A stretch of 64,000 nucleotides of DNA from Hassallia sp050875635 (GCF_050875635.1 NZ_JBPAOH010000003.1:62001-126000); one strand, 5' to 3'; shown: positions 34,050 to 42,524, counted from the stretch's first letter. The notes: a model not told the origin generated them from the letters alone. Translations and numbers: made by a program.

Positions 34050-34380
34050 AGTATGGTGCGATCGCATTTGATGGAGAAGTGCGATCGCATTAGACAAGAA
34101 GGTAATAAAAGCTGCAATTACATATACTCCTGTTGCACTTCCTTCATAAGCGATCGCATATCCTCCTATAGCTGGTCCGGTTACTGCCGCAAGTTGAAAG
34201 CTGCTACTATTCCAAGTGGCTGCATTCGTATAGGCGCTAGTCGGTATCAACTGCCACCCCAAAGCATCACCCGCAGGCTTATTAAATGCTCTGCCAATAC
34301 TGGAAAATAGCAAACAAGCATACACTAAATAAATTGGTGCTTGAGTATACGAAGTTACTGCTAACCCCAGCGAAGATAAA
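34050..34380 (-). pseudogene. MFS transporter fragment
   Basis: The minus strand reads VTSYTQAPIYLVYACLLFSS, then FNKPAGDALGWQLIP and AVTGPAIGGYAIAYEG, which is the TM3-TM5 region of an EntS-type major facilitator exporter. Both ends are missing (about 110 of 400 residues remain). Confidence 0.7.
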
Positions 34381-34718
34381 CACGATCTTTTGCACTGTTA
34401 CTATCACGAATTGATATCTCTGAGTCAGGGAAGAGCGATCGCACGAACAAGAGTGCCAAGAAGGTATTTTGCAGCAAAAAATCACTTCTTTCATTGAAGC
34501 GCGATCGCTCATTCAAATTTCTGAACGGGATTTATCTGCTGATACTACGCAAAACAAGCAAAACAATCTCAATCATGTGTCCTCACCTGAAAAAACAGGG
34601 AGGGACTGGGACGAACACACATTGAATCATTGAGAGCAACAAATATGAGTTGGTTAATTGGTGCGGAACGTCTCTTTATTAACAATTGTTGAGAAAAGTA
34701 GCAAATGGGGCGGCGGTT

Positions 34719-34744
34719 CGCCGGACAGAAGCTTCTGTCCGGCG
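34719..34744. repeat. Perfect 26-bp palindrome
   Basis: A perfect palindrome centred on GAAGCTTC, with CCGGACAG/CTGTCCGG arms, lies in otherwise non-coding DNA between the MFS fragment and the FMN reductase gene. Confidence 0.7.
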
Positions 34745-34802
34745 ACACGCCGCGAGGAATAACCCATCTGCTACTTGCAACCGGGAGAAGAAACATTAAG
34801 CG

Positions 34803-35363
34803 CTAACCAGCGTGAGCTACTTCTTTTGTGAGAGAAATACTGATCGCTTCTACCAAATCCTGCACAACATCCTGTAACCTCTGCTCAACTTCTGCATCTA
34901 GCTGGATACTCCCATCAGGTTGTATTTGAATTTGCTTATCTACAGTGTAAATAGTGCTTAGTATGTGCCTAGCTCCTAATTCTGACAGCACAGGTTTCAA
35001 AGCATATTCTATAGACAATAAATGAGCGATTGTCCCACCTGTGGCAATTGGGAGTATGACTTTTCCTGCTAAGGCTTTCTGCGGTAACAAGTCCAAAAAG
35101 GCTTTTAGAACACCTGTGTATGCAGCTTTGTAAATTGGTGTCGCAATAATCACACCCGAAGCTTTTTCTAATAAAGCTTTCGGTTTTTCCAAGGCAGGAC
35201 TATTGTAACGCCCAAATACTAAATCTTCAGCAGGGATATCACGCGCCAAAATGATATCTACCGTGAAACCTTGTTGTGAGAGGATTTTGCTAGCGTACTC
35301 TACTAAGCTATAGCTTCGGGAAGGATGGGAAGGACTGCCTGCAATTCCTAAAATATGAGCCAT
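34803..35363 (-). CDS. ssuE: NADPH-dependent FMN reductase, SsuE type
   Basis: The 186-residue flavodoxin-fold protein starts MAHILGIAGSPSHPSRS, has the FMN-binding IIATPIYKAAYTGVLKAFLDLLP motif and PIATGGTIAHLLSIEYALKP, all typical of SsuE. SsuE supplies FMNH2 to alkanesulfonate monooxygenase SsuD. A broken ssuD end lies directly upstream on the same strand, so this is probably the survivor of an ssuDE operon. It may still serve as a general flavin reductase. Confidence 0.88.
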   Translation of the reverse strand: MAHILGIAGSPSHPSRSYSLVEYASKILSQQGFTVDIILARDIPAEDLVFGRYNSPALEKPKALLEKASGVIIATPIYKAAYTGVLKAFLDLLPQKALAGKVILPIATGGTIAHLLSIEYALKPVLSELGARHILSTIYTVDKQIQIQPDGSIQLDAEVEQRLQDVVQDLVEAISISLTKEVAHAG

Positions 35364-35394
35364 TTTGTCAAATCCTAGTAATAATTTCTCAGTT

Positions 35395-35642
35395 AATCTA
35401 CGGTAGCTGCGGTTTTTTGTTTTACTTGTTGTTCGCTTAATTCCCGATTGGCAACTATCTCGCCAAACGGACTAGTCAGCTATAATTCTACAACAGGTAT
35501 ATTTTCCAACGGTAAATGCCCAAAGAGTAATTCGGCGATGCGGTAGGCTTCTTCTAGATGCGGATAGCCAGAAAAGATGAAAGTCTCAATTCCCAAGTGT
35601 GCATATTGTAACATTCTTTGGGCAACGCCAGTCGATGTATAA
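35395..35642 (-). pseudogene. ssuD: Alkanesulfonate monooxygenase SsuD, C-terminal fragment
   Basis: The minus strand reads TGVAQRMLQYAHLGIETFIF, SGYPHLEEAYRIAELLF then LPLENIPVVEL and an in-frame stop, followed by TSPFGEIVANRELSEQQ in the same frame. This is the end of SsuD. The N-terminal 300 or so residues are absent and the VOC gene abuts the break. Confidence 0.78.
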
Positions 35643-35655
35643 CTTTTGCCAACTA

Positions 35656-36072
35656 CTACTCTTGCAAGTCTTCAATTTCCAAGGCGACAGATAGATTTCT
35701 GTATGCCTTTATTTCAATTGCATTTCCGCTCGGGTCGCTTAATAGCATCTTCGCTTGCTCTGCGTCGGTACCCACACCAGAAACATTTGGCTTTACCTTG
35801 AACTGAACCCTCATTTCATCAAGGCGATTCGCAAGTTCCTCCCAATCACTCCACGCCAAAACCGCACCGAAGTGACGCACGCCATGTTCTCTCATCGGTA
35901 AAACCTCAGAAGGTCGTTCGTGCAAAGTAATCTGAGCTTCAAAGAGAAATATGTCGAGCCACTTATCACGGACACGACCGACTTTTGCACCAAAGGTGGT
36001 AACATAAAAGTTTTTGGACTCTTCGAGGTCTCGGACGCTTAAGGCAAGATGAAAGATTGGGCGAAACATCAT
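35656..36072 (-). CDS. VOC family glyoxalase-like protein
   Basis: The 138-residue protein has the single VOC domain pattern PIFHLALSVRDLEESKNFYV, WLDIFLFEAQITLHE and LLSDPSGNAIEIKAYRN, with metal-ligand positions His, His and Glu. Length is normal. The second Met (36069) could be the start. Substrate unknown. Confidence 0.85.
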   Translation of the reverse strand: MMFRPIFHLALSVRDLEESKNFYVTTFGAKVGRVRDKWLDIFLFEAQITLHERPSEVLPMREHGVRHFGAVLAWSDWEELANRLDEMRVQFKVKPNVSGVGTDAEQAKMLLSDPSGNAIEIKAYRNLSVALEIEDLQE

Positions 36073-36301
36073 GAGAGTTCTTTTTGATCGAAGGGCTTGA
36101 GGACTTCTAAAAAACTACCACGCCGAGATAGCGGCTTGCATGGCAATGCTGCTTGCGATCGCATCTTCTACAAAGTCAAAACCACGAATTAACAAAGTTG
36201 TCACCCCGTGGAAAAAAAGAGAGAAAAACGAGCAACCTTTTACCTATATACGCTACACGTTGCGGATCTTCACTTCATACCGAGCGGGTCGAATATGCCA
36301 T

Positions 36302-36444
36302 AAGAAAAGGGGCAGGCTTTTTTATCCCCACGACTAACGTTCAATGCCTTACGACAAGCCATGAAGCCTGCCCCTTTTCTCTTTTGTGGCTCCGGGAGGA
36401 GAGATTTTGGTATAGTAGTGTACGGGCACAGCAATGCTGTGCCC
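36302..36444. repeat. Two palindromic repeats
   Basis: AGAAAAGGGGCAGGCTT (36302-36318) and its complement AAGCCTGCCCCTTTTCT (36364-36380) form a long hairpin; GGGCACAGCAATGCTGTGCCC-like palindrome follows at 36424. Frames through here are artefacts. Confidence 0.7.
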
Positions 36445-36589
36445 CTACCCCGCTCGGTTTTGCCTTCGCGCAGCGTCTCCCTTTGGGAGAAGGTTGCTCG
36501 GCAGATCGCGCACTTTATGCGTCCCCAACTTCATAGTAATCAAGCTCCTGCCACCACAGACGTTGTGTAGCGATTGTACTAAGATGAAA

Positions 36590-36833
36590 ATGCCTTGCTG
36601 ACTGCTCTGCGTGAGGGTTGGATAGAGAAGTGCATTTAGACACATTTGAAACGGATCCACTACCGACAGAAAGTCCCTTTTGGTCTTTGCCTAATGCATT
36701 TATAACACCTCATTGTTCAGCACTTACACCACAACTTCGCAGCCGGATTGTGAAGTTATTCCTCGACAATTTGACAAGTTATCAAAGAGGAGAAAAACTA
36801 CGCAATATTGTGGACAAAAATGTAGGTTACTAA
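36590..36833 (+). pseudogene. D-2-hydroxyacid dehydrogenase, C-terminal fragment (copy 1)
   Basis: ALLTALREGWI near 36590 and, in another frame, HLDTFETDPLPTESPFWSLP then ITPHCSALTPQLRSRIVKLF match the C-terminus of D-isomer-specific 2-hydroxyacid dehydrogenases, including the catalytic His region TPHCS. The N-terminal Rossmann part is missing. Confidence 0.75.
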
Positions 36834-36883
36834 TGCAAGAAGATTGTTTCGCACTGTTCTGGTCATTCTCCCAAATCTATCGT

Positions 36884-36976
36884 CAGCGATCGCTTGCACT
36901 TTTCCTCGATAATTTAACACGCTACCACCACGGAAAAAATATGCGAAATGTCGTGGATAAAAATACTGGTTACTAA
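36884..36976 (+). pseudogene. D-2-hydroxyacid dehydrogenase tail, copy 2
   Basis: SLALFLDNLTRYHHGKNMRN then VVDKNTGY repeats the last 29 residues of copy 1 (KLFLDNLTSYQRGEKLRNIV DKNVGY) with clear divergence. It is therefore a separate relic and not a recent duplication. Confidence 0.7.
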
Positions 36977-36978
36977 TA

Positions 36979-37261
36979 ATGACTATCTACAATTCCATTG
37001 GCAAAGTCTACTCGATCTTCGCGTCTTCCCGATCTGAGGATTGTAAATTCTCTAATTAATTTACTCAACCTACCAAAGAAAAGTATTATTGCTGATATTG
37101 GTGCTGGTACAGGAGGTTATAGTCGAGCGATTGCCGAACGTGGATATTCAGTTTACGCTGTCGAACCTTCATCGGTCATGCGTTCTCAATCTGTCGAACA
37201 TGCACAGGTAAAATATTTTGCTGGTTATGCAGAAGATATTCCTTTAGCAAATGCATCTTGA
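36979..37261 (+). pseudogene. Class I SAM methyltransferase, N-terminal fragment
   Basis: The start MTIYNSIGKVYS shifts frame into STRSSRLPDLRIVNSLINLL, then IIADIGAGTGGYSRAIAERG, the SAM-binding motif I. The frame stops after ANAS at residue about 95, where normal members have over 200 residues. Confidence 0.75.
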
Positions 37262-37408
37262 TTTTCTGCAAAATTTTATTACTAATCTGGAAATATTCAT
37301 TAACTTAGTTTTATAAGTTTATACAAATTAAATAACCTCAAAATTATCACTGCTAACAGAAATTTTTCGCCAAGCTAATAACCTTAATAATGGCGAACAA
37401 GTCAATTT

Positions 37409-37552
37409 ATGGACTCCGAACAGAAACCCCCACATCAAGAAACAATTCCCGAACTCGTGGCACGTCTGGTTATTGCCTTTGAGAAAAAGCAGGCAGCTAA
37501 AAAAGAAAGCAAGCAATCAAAATATTTGCTTAAGTCTGATGCCGATACTTGA
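37409..37552 (+). CDS. Possible 47-residue peptide
   Basis: MDSEQKPPHQETIPELVARL and onward is a charged helix-rich frame ending near the recombinase stop, with which it overlaps by 23 bp in convergent orientation. No family or strong ribosome-binding site is seen. It may be a gene remnant. Confidence 0.25.
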   Translation: MDSEQKPPHQETIPELVARLVIAFEKKQAAKKESKQSKYLLKSDADT

Positions 37553-39071
37553 TATTTGATACCCTCATACCATCTACCTTAATTTCTCGGACGCACTCCG
37601 AGAGTAACCGTTTCTTATCGGTGTATGAGTCAATCGAATCCCAAAACTCAGGGTTTGCAAATGCTTTAATAATGCGATCGCGTGAAATTGTCCATTCAGT
37701 CTGAATGTTAGCCAAGCTGGTTATTTTCAGCAAGATGTCTTCTTTGATTTGAGCGATCGCTTTTGAGATACTAATATTTTTACCGGGTATCCGCTCGAGT
37801 TGGGCTAGTTGTTGCTTAAGAGTGATTAACTCTAATGGTTCTTCCACTTTAACGACACCAATACCAATTATACTTAGGCGTTCTGCTTCCACAGTAAGCA
37901 TCTTGATAACCTGCTTTTCCAGTTCGACGCTGGAAATCATGGTTTTATTAGCACAAGTACCATTATTACGGTAGTACAAACACTGAAAATAACTGATATT
38001 CTTTTGAGATTTTTTTAAATATTGAGTACCATTGATGGTCATTTTTGAACCGCAATGAGCGCAATAAACTAGTCCAGAAAATATCTTGCTCTCTGCCGTA
38101 TCATCGGTTGCCCAGCGATTGTGTTTATTTTTAGCTAAAATACTTAGTATCTTGTCACGTTGCTCAATACTAATTATTCCTTCATGGGTTCCCCAATGAA
38201 TATTTAGCTCATGACGCGGTTTACTGTACTTTTTACCAGGTGCGGTTTTGTCAATCACCGTACCCCCAGCAATTACCGGATTTGTTAACCAAGCTGACAA
38301 GCCAGAACTACTCAAAAATAATCCATTGGATGTGGCACTACCAGTCTTCGACCATAACCTACTATTAATATCATCCTCTTCGTTAACTATGTTTACTCGG
38401 TCTGGTTGAGCATTTCTTGGTTGAATTCTCCACACCCCAAACAAACCATTCATCTTTTTGGTAGCCGAACGAATAGAACCACACTCAAAAAACGCCTCAA
38501 CCCTCATCTTTGCTACATCAACCGCAGTTAATTCCCTCAAATCATCCAACAAACAAACTAGAGGAGTTGTATCAAATTCGTAATGGTCGTAGTTGTCACC
38601 ACCAACTTTAAAGCCAAATGGGGGTCTATAGCTGGGTTTTTTGTTCTTCTTTCTTGTCTCCAAATCTTTACGCACTCGCAGCGACAACATTTTTACTTCG
38701 TGCTTGGCAATTAAAACCCGCACATCTGCTGAAAACTCTCCTCCCACCGAATCTAAATCAATCGCATCATCTAAAGCCTCAAGTTTAATTTTCTTTGCCT
38801 TGCAAACTTCGACTAGCTGATAAAATAGCACAATAGAAGCGGATATGCGATCGAGCCGAGTAAATATTAATGTCTGTATTTGTCCTGGGTTACTCGATTC
38901 AATGTATTTTATTAACTGATTTATTCCTTTGCGCTTATCATTGGTACGCTTGCCAACGTCGTAAAAAATCTTGTTTGCCCCAGCAGCGCGTAAACGCATC
39001 AACTGTTTTTCTAGTGCGCGGTTATCAATAGCCTGCTCTTCACTACTAACCCTACCGTATCCCAATTTCAT
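37530..39071 (-). CDS. XisF-like large serine recombinase of the nifH element
   Basis: The 513-residue protein (start chosen at MKLGYGRVSSEEQ; the frame extends to 39089) is a large serine recombinase. The nucleophilic Ser is in YGRVSSEEQ; LIFTRLDRIS and IDLDSVGGEFSADVRVLIAK are the catalytic-domain motifs. A recombinase domain follows (GTHEGIISIEQRDKILSILAK), then a zinc ribbon (YCAHCG ... CANKT) and a coiled coil (about 410-450). It lies 20-40 bp inside the right border of the nifH element, reading away from it. By analogy with XisF in Anabaena, it should excise the element with XisH and XisI. Confidence 0.9.
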   Translation of the reverse strand: MKLGYGRVSSEEQAIDNRALEKQLMRLRAAGANKIFYDVGKRTNDKRKGINQLIKYIESSNPGQIQTLIFTRLDRISASIVLFYQLVEVCKAKKIKLEALDDAIDLDSVGGEFSADVRVLIAKHEVKMLSLRVRKDLETRKKNKKPSYRPPFGFKVGGDNYDHYEFDTTPLVCLLDDLRELTAVDVAKMRVEAFFECGSIRSATKKMNGLFGVWRIQPRNAQPDRVNIVNEEDDINSRLWSKTGSATSNGLFLSSSGLSAWLTNPVIAGGTVIDKTAPGKKYSKPRHELNIHWGTHEGIISIEQRDKILSILAKNKHNRWATDDTAESKIFSGLVYCAHCGSKMTINGTQYLKKSQKNISYFQCLYYRNNGTCANKTMISSVELEKQVIKMLTVEAERLSIIGIGVVKVEEPLELITLKQQLAQLERIPGKNISISKAIAQIKEDILLKITSLANIQTEWTISRDRIIKAFANPEFWDSIDSYTDKKRLLSECVREIKVDGMRVSNIKYRHQT

Positions 39072-39109
39072 AAGTTCGCAGAAAATCATCCTGTTGTGAT
39101 TAAGAGTAG

Positions 39110-39120
39110 CACCATTCCTA
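39110..39120. repeat. Right recombination repeat of the nifH element
   Basis: CACCATTCCTA, identical to 17243-17253. It precedes the nifH 3' coding sequence. Confidence 0.88.
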
Positions 39121-39236
39121 CTCCAATTGAAATGGATGAATTAGAAGCACTGTTGATCGAATTCGGTATTCTCGAAAGCGACGACCAAGCAGAAAAATTG
39201 ATTGCTGCTGACGCTGCTGCTAAAGCAACTGCATAA
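39120..39236 (+). CDS. nifH: NifH, 3' segment
   Basis: Thirty-eight codons plus stop read TPIEMDELEALLIEFGILES then DDQAEKLIAADAAAKATA, the normal C-terminal tail of cyanobacterial NifH. There is no start codon of its own; it is only expressed after the element is removed and joined to codon 260. It is followed by hairpins and nifD in the usual order. Confidence 0.95.
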   Translation, partial: TPIEMDELEALLIEFGILESDDQAEKLIAADAAAKATA

Positions 39237-39245
39237 TTACCCAGC

Positions 39246-39325
39246 AAAAGGAAAAAGGAAAGAATCTCATCTCTGACCTTTTCCCTTTCGTTTCCCCCAA
39301 CCCCAGAGGGGACTAATCGTCCCCT
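39246..39325 (+). promoter_or_regulatory. nifH-nifD intergenic hairpins
   Basis: AAAAGGAAAAAGGAAAG pairs imperfectly with CCTTTTCCCTTTC (39246-39290), and AGGGGAC/GTCCCCT form a second hairpin (39307-39325). Such structures commonly partly terminate or stabilise the abundant nifH transcript relative to nifDK. Confidence 0.5.
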
Positions 39326-39359
39326 ATAACCAGATCCTAAAGAGCAACTGAGGCAGAAT

Positions 39360-40751
39360 ATGACACCTCCAGAAAACAACAACATCGTCGAAGAAAGAAA
39401 AGAGCTAGTTAAAGAAGTTCTAGACGCTTACCCCGAAAAAGCGAAGAAAAAGCGGGAAAAGCACATAAACGTATTTGAAGAAGGCAAATCTGACTGCGGC
39501 GTTAAGTCTAACATCAAATCTCTTCCTGGTGTAATGACCGCTCGTGGTTGCGCTTATGCAGGTTCTAAGGGTGTGGTCTGGGGTCCAATTAAAGACATGA
39601 TCCACATCAGCCACGGTCCTGTAGGTTGTGGTTACTGGTCTTGGTCTGGTCGTCGTAACTACTATATTGGTACCACTGGTGTTGACACCTTCGGTACGAT
39701 GCACTTCACCTCCGACTTCCAAGAAAGAGATATCGTTTTCGGTGGTGACAAAAAACTCGTCAAGCTAATCCAAGAACTTGACGAACTCTTCCCCCTCAAC
39801 CGTGGTGTTTCCATTCAATCTGAATGTCCCATCGGTCTAATTGGGGATGACATCGAAGCCGTTGCCAGAAAAACATCAAAAGAGATTGACAAGCCTGTAG
39901 TTCCCGTGCGTTGCGAAGGCTTCCGGGGTGTTTCTCAGTCGTTGGGACACCACATTGCTAACGACATGGTTCGTGACTGGGTATTCACCAGATCCGACAA
40001 GGAAAGAAAAGAAGGCAAACAGCAGTTTGAGGGTACTCCCTACGATGTAGCCATTATTGGTGACTATAACATCGGTGGTGATGCTTGGGCTAGCCGCATC
40101 CTTTTAGAAGAACTAGGCTTGCGCGTAGTTGCTCAGTGGTCGGGTGATGGCACCATCAATGAAATGATGATGACACCGAACGTGAAGATGAATTTGATTC
40201 ACTGCTACCGTTCGATGAACTACATCAGCCGTCACATGGAAGAAGCTTACGGTATTCCCTGGTTGGAATACAACTTCTTTGGTCCTACCAAGATTGCTGA
40301 ATCCTTACGGGAAATCGCTTCTAAATTTGACGAGAAGATCCAAGAAAACGCTGAGAAGGTAATTGCTAAATATCAGCCAACAATGGATGCGATCGTTAGC
40401 AAGTATCGTCCACGTTTGGAAGGCAAGACTGTCGCCATGATGGTTGGTGGTCTGCGTCCCCGTCACGTTGTACCCGCATTCCAAGATTTGGGTATGAGAA
40501 TGATTGGTACAGGTTATGAGTTTGCTCACAACGACGATTACAAACGTACCACTCACTACATCGAAAACGGCACCATCGTTTACGACGACGTTACCGCATA
40601 CGAGTTTGAAGAGTTTGTGAAAGCACTCAAACCCGACCTCATCGCTTCTGGTGTGAAAGAGAAGTATGTATTCCAAAAGATGGGTCTTCCTTTCCGTCAA
40701 ATGCACTCTTGGGATTACTCCGGACTTGGCGATCGCTCCTACAATTGGTGA
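39360..40751 (+). CDS. nifD: Nitrogenase MoFe protein alpha chain NifD, 5' segment
   Basis: NifD carries FeMo-cofactor. The P-cluster cysteines are in RGCAYAGSKG, GPVGCGYW and QSECPIGLIGDD; the FeMo-co Cys is in LIHCYRSMNYI and the Mo-ligand His is in QMHSWDYSG. Genuine sequence ends at SWDYSG (454 codons plus two bases); the frame then adds LGDRSYNW from element DNA and stops at 40751. The remaining 46 residues are at 59463-59603, giving a 500-residue NifD after excision. The break lies six residues after the Mo-ligand His, so the uncut product retains every metal ligand but lacks its C-terminus. Confidence 0.96.
   Translation: MTPPENNNIVEERKELVKEVLDAYPEKAKKKREKHINVFEEGKSDCGVKSNIKSLPGVMTARGCAYAGSKGVVWGPIKDMIHISHGPVGCGYWSWSGRRNYYIGTTGVDTFGTMHFTSDFQERDIVFGGDKKLVKLIQELDELFPLNRGVSIQSECPIGLIGDDIEAVARKTSKEIDKPVVPVRCEGFRGVSQSLGHHIANDMVRDWVFTRSDKERKEGKQQFEGTPYDVAIIGDYNIGGDAWASRILLEELGLRVVAQWSGDGTINEMMMTPNVKMNLIHCYRSMNYISRHMEEAYGIPWLEYNFFGPTKIAESLREIASKFDEKIQENAEKVIAKYQPTMDAIVSKYRPRLEGKTVAMMVGGLRPRHVVPAFQDLGMRMIGTGYEFAHNDDYKRTTHYIENGTIVYDDVTAYEFEEFVKALKPDLIASGVKEKYVFQKMGLPFRQMHSWDYSGLGDRSYNW
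40712..40723. repeat. Left recombination repeat of the nifD element
   Basis: GGATTACTCCGG encodes the WDYSG part of NifD and equals 59453-59464. Confidence 0.93.
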
Positions 40752-40761
40752 TAATGCAAGC

Positions 40762-40960
40762 TTTTTTGGCGATGGAATAAAAAAGAGTCGATTTCTAGCC
40801 TAAATGTGAGTTGTACGCTCTCCTATAAAAATATCTCTTTGTAAGTTCTAAGCATAGAAGTGTTATTCTGTCCAGTTTTTTCGATGAAATTAAATCTGCA
40901 TTAGAGAAAAACTGTAAATTAAAAAACTTTTTTAATGATGTTTTATTAGACTAAATTTAG
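40762..40960. repeat. About 200-bp direct repeat, left of vapBC
   Basis: The first 46 bp (TTTTTTGGCGATGGAATAAA and onward) are identical to 41830-41875; the ends are also similar (GAGAAAAACTG, TTAGACTAAAT). The whole unit flanks the vapBC genes. Confidence 0.7.
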
Positions 40961-41101
40961 CGTTCGGCTAAATTGAGCACCACCAGATAAAATTTGTATC
41001 CACACCAGGATCTTTTGTCCGTTTGCTTCATAAAGTGTTAGCCTGCTAGACTGAAGTGATTGGACGCGGAAAAGACGGATGAATAACGTCTGGAGGTTGC
41101 C

Positions 41102-41341
41102 TTGAGCATTATACAAACTGCCACTGAAAAAATGCGGTCACTTCCGCCAGAGAAGCAACAAGAGGTCTTAGATTTTATTGAGTTTCTGCAAAGTAAGCTA
41201 AAACAACAAAATTCAAACATTGAACAATTTGAGCCTATTTCATTTTTGGCAGCAGCTCAACAATTTGCTGGTTGTGTTGATGGTGGTCCTGGTGATTTGG
41301 CGACGAACAAACAGTATCTTGAAGGTTTAGGAACTGAATGA
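41102..41341 (+). CDS. VapB-like antitoxin (DUF2281 type)
   Basis: The 79-residue protein has the DUF2281 opening MSIIQTATEKMRSLPPEKQQ EVLDFIEFLQ-type helix followed by a flexible acidic tail that would wrap the toxin. The start is TTG at 41102. It overlaps the PIN toxin by 4 bp (ATGA). It should neutralise the toxin and repress the operon. Confidence 0.8.
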   Translation: MSIIQTATEKMRSLPPEKQQEVLDFIEFLQSKLKQQNSNIEQFEPISFLAAAQQFAGCVDGGPGDLATNKQYLEGLGTE

Positions 41342-41760
41342 AGCAGCGAGTCATCATCGATACGGGACCATTAGTAGCTTTTATTAATCGCAGAGAGTAT
41401 CTTCATGCCTGGGTAATTAACACCTTAGCTACAATTGAGCAGCCTTTACTCACTTGTGAGGCTGTGATTGTAGAGACTTGTTTTTTGTTGCGAAATATCT
41501 ACGGTGGTCAGGAAACGGTGATGTCTTTACTGGACGAGGGAAAGATATTAATTTCGATGTGTTTGAGTGAAGAAGCGGCAGTGATTAAAGAATTGCTACG
41601 GCAATATCAGTCAGTTCCAATGTCGTTAGCAGATGCCTGTTTCGTGAGAATGACACAACTGTATCCTGAAAGTGAGTTACTAACATTTGATAGCGATTTT
41701 AGAATTTATCGGAAGAATCGTAATCAATTAATTTCTGTGATTATGCCAGAGGATTTGTAA
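41338..41760 (+). CDS. PIN-domain toxin, VapC family
   Basis: The 140-residue PIN domain has the acidic residues for metal binding: VIIDTGPLVAFI (Asp), VETCFLL (Glu), SLADACFV (Asp) and LLTFDSDF (Asp). PIN toxins cut RNA, often tRNA. It forms a pair with the upstream antitoxin. The module is bracketed by about 200-bp direct repeats. Confidence 0.87.
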   Translation: MKQRVIIDTGPLVAFINRREYLHAWVINTLATIEQPLLTCEAVIVETCFLLRNIYGGQETVMSLLDEGKILISMCLSEEAAVIKELLRQYQSVPMSLADACFVRMTQLYPESELLTFDSDFRIYRKNRNQLISVIMPEDL

Positions 41761-41829
41761 GAACAGGGTTAAGAGCGATGCCTTCGGCAATGCTACGCAA
41801 ACGCACGTCAAACTCAGTTAAGGCAAGGT

Positions 41830-42025
41830 TTTTTGGCGATGGAATAAAAAAGAGTCGATTTCTAGCCTAAATGTAAGTTTTAGGGTTATTCACTAACAAT
41901 CTTTTTTGATGCTTAAGACAGTATAACTCTTATAGAGTGGGCTTTTTAGGATTTACTTGCATTTTGCTCAAAGAAAAACTGCTAAATTAAAGACTATTTT
42001 CAATGACGATTTTTTAGATTAAATG
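41830..42025. repeat. About 200-bp direct repeat, right of vapBC
   Basis: Second copy of the unit at 40762-40960: 46 identical bases, then diverged sequence, ending AAGAAAAACTGCTAAATTAA and TTAGATTAAAT. Confidence 0.7.
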
Positions 42026-42107
42026 GTGCGATCGCTTTTGCTTGACAACAAGGTAGGCGATCGTGTGATGGGGGAATGAGGGAGATGCGACAACGGAGAG
42101 TCAAAAT

Positions 42108-42524
42108 TTAGTAACGTGGATCGTAATCATCCCTCCAATCCCCACCCAGATATAGACCGCCATACTCTAATGAGTTGCCATAATTCGTTAATGAAGACAT
42201 TTCATTAGAAAACGTAAATCCAAGCTTCTCCCGCCATGCTTGAAGCACTTCATATTCCATCTTTCCATCATAGTACAACACCCTAGCAGCTTCAAGAAAA
42301 GAGTCTATAATTTGCTTGTGAGTTTTAGATATTTCTTCTGGGCGGTTCAATAAGTGAAGTATAGTGTCTGGGACTTGTATCAGTTTGTTAAACTGTGACT
42401 GATTTAACCTAAAGACTTGACTGTTTACTTGTAAGTCATATTCATTATTTAAAATAGTAATTAATTCTCCTATTATACCTGTCTTTGGAGATGCGAAAAA
42501 ATTGCCAACTTTAGCCGAGTTCAT
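42108..42524 (-). CDS. Hypothetical protein
   Basis: The 138-residue protein has an ATG start, no signal peptide and no membrane segment. It is mostly helical by composition (QFNKLIQVPDTILHLLNRPEEI, YEVLQAWREKLG) and ends in a Gly/Asp-rich tail (GGLYLGGDWRDDYDPRY). No domain is recognised. It is isolated between the vapBC and brnTA modules. Confidence 0.55.
   Translation of the reverse strand: MNSAKVGNFFASPKTGIIGELITILNNEYDLQVNSQVFRLNQSQFNKLIQVPDTILHLLNRPEEISKTHKQIIDSFLEAARVLYYDGKMEYEVLQAWREKLGFTFSNEMSSLTNYGNSLEYGGLYLGGDWRDDYDPRY

Larger units (their letters stand above)
17243..39109. mobile_element. nifH interruption element, 21,867 bp
   Basis: The element is bounded by the direct repeat CACCATTCCTA at 17243-17253 and 39110-39120. 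Joining at the repeat restores the NifH frame through LTIPTPIEMDELEALL. A serine recombinase gene of XisF type lies 20 bp inside the right border, and xisH/xisI lie in the middle. Such elements are cut out of the chromosome during heterocyst differentiation. The cargo is about half intact genes and half fragments, with an IS1 relic and MITEs. Confidence 0.93.

Noticed and set aside
34390..34630. Plus-strand open stretch reading GILQQKITSFIEARSLIQIS
   Set aside because: It has no start codon or recognisable family; it might be another fragment, but I cannot support a call.
36153..36660. Several open frames on both strands
   Set aside because: They run through palindromic repeats and have no recognisable protein pattern; only the dehydrogenase tail at the end is supported.
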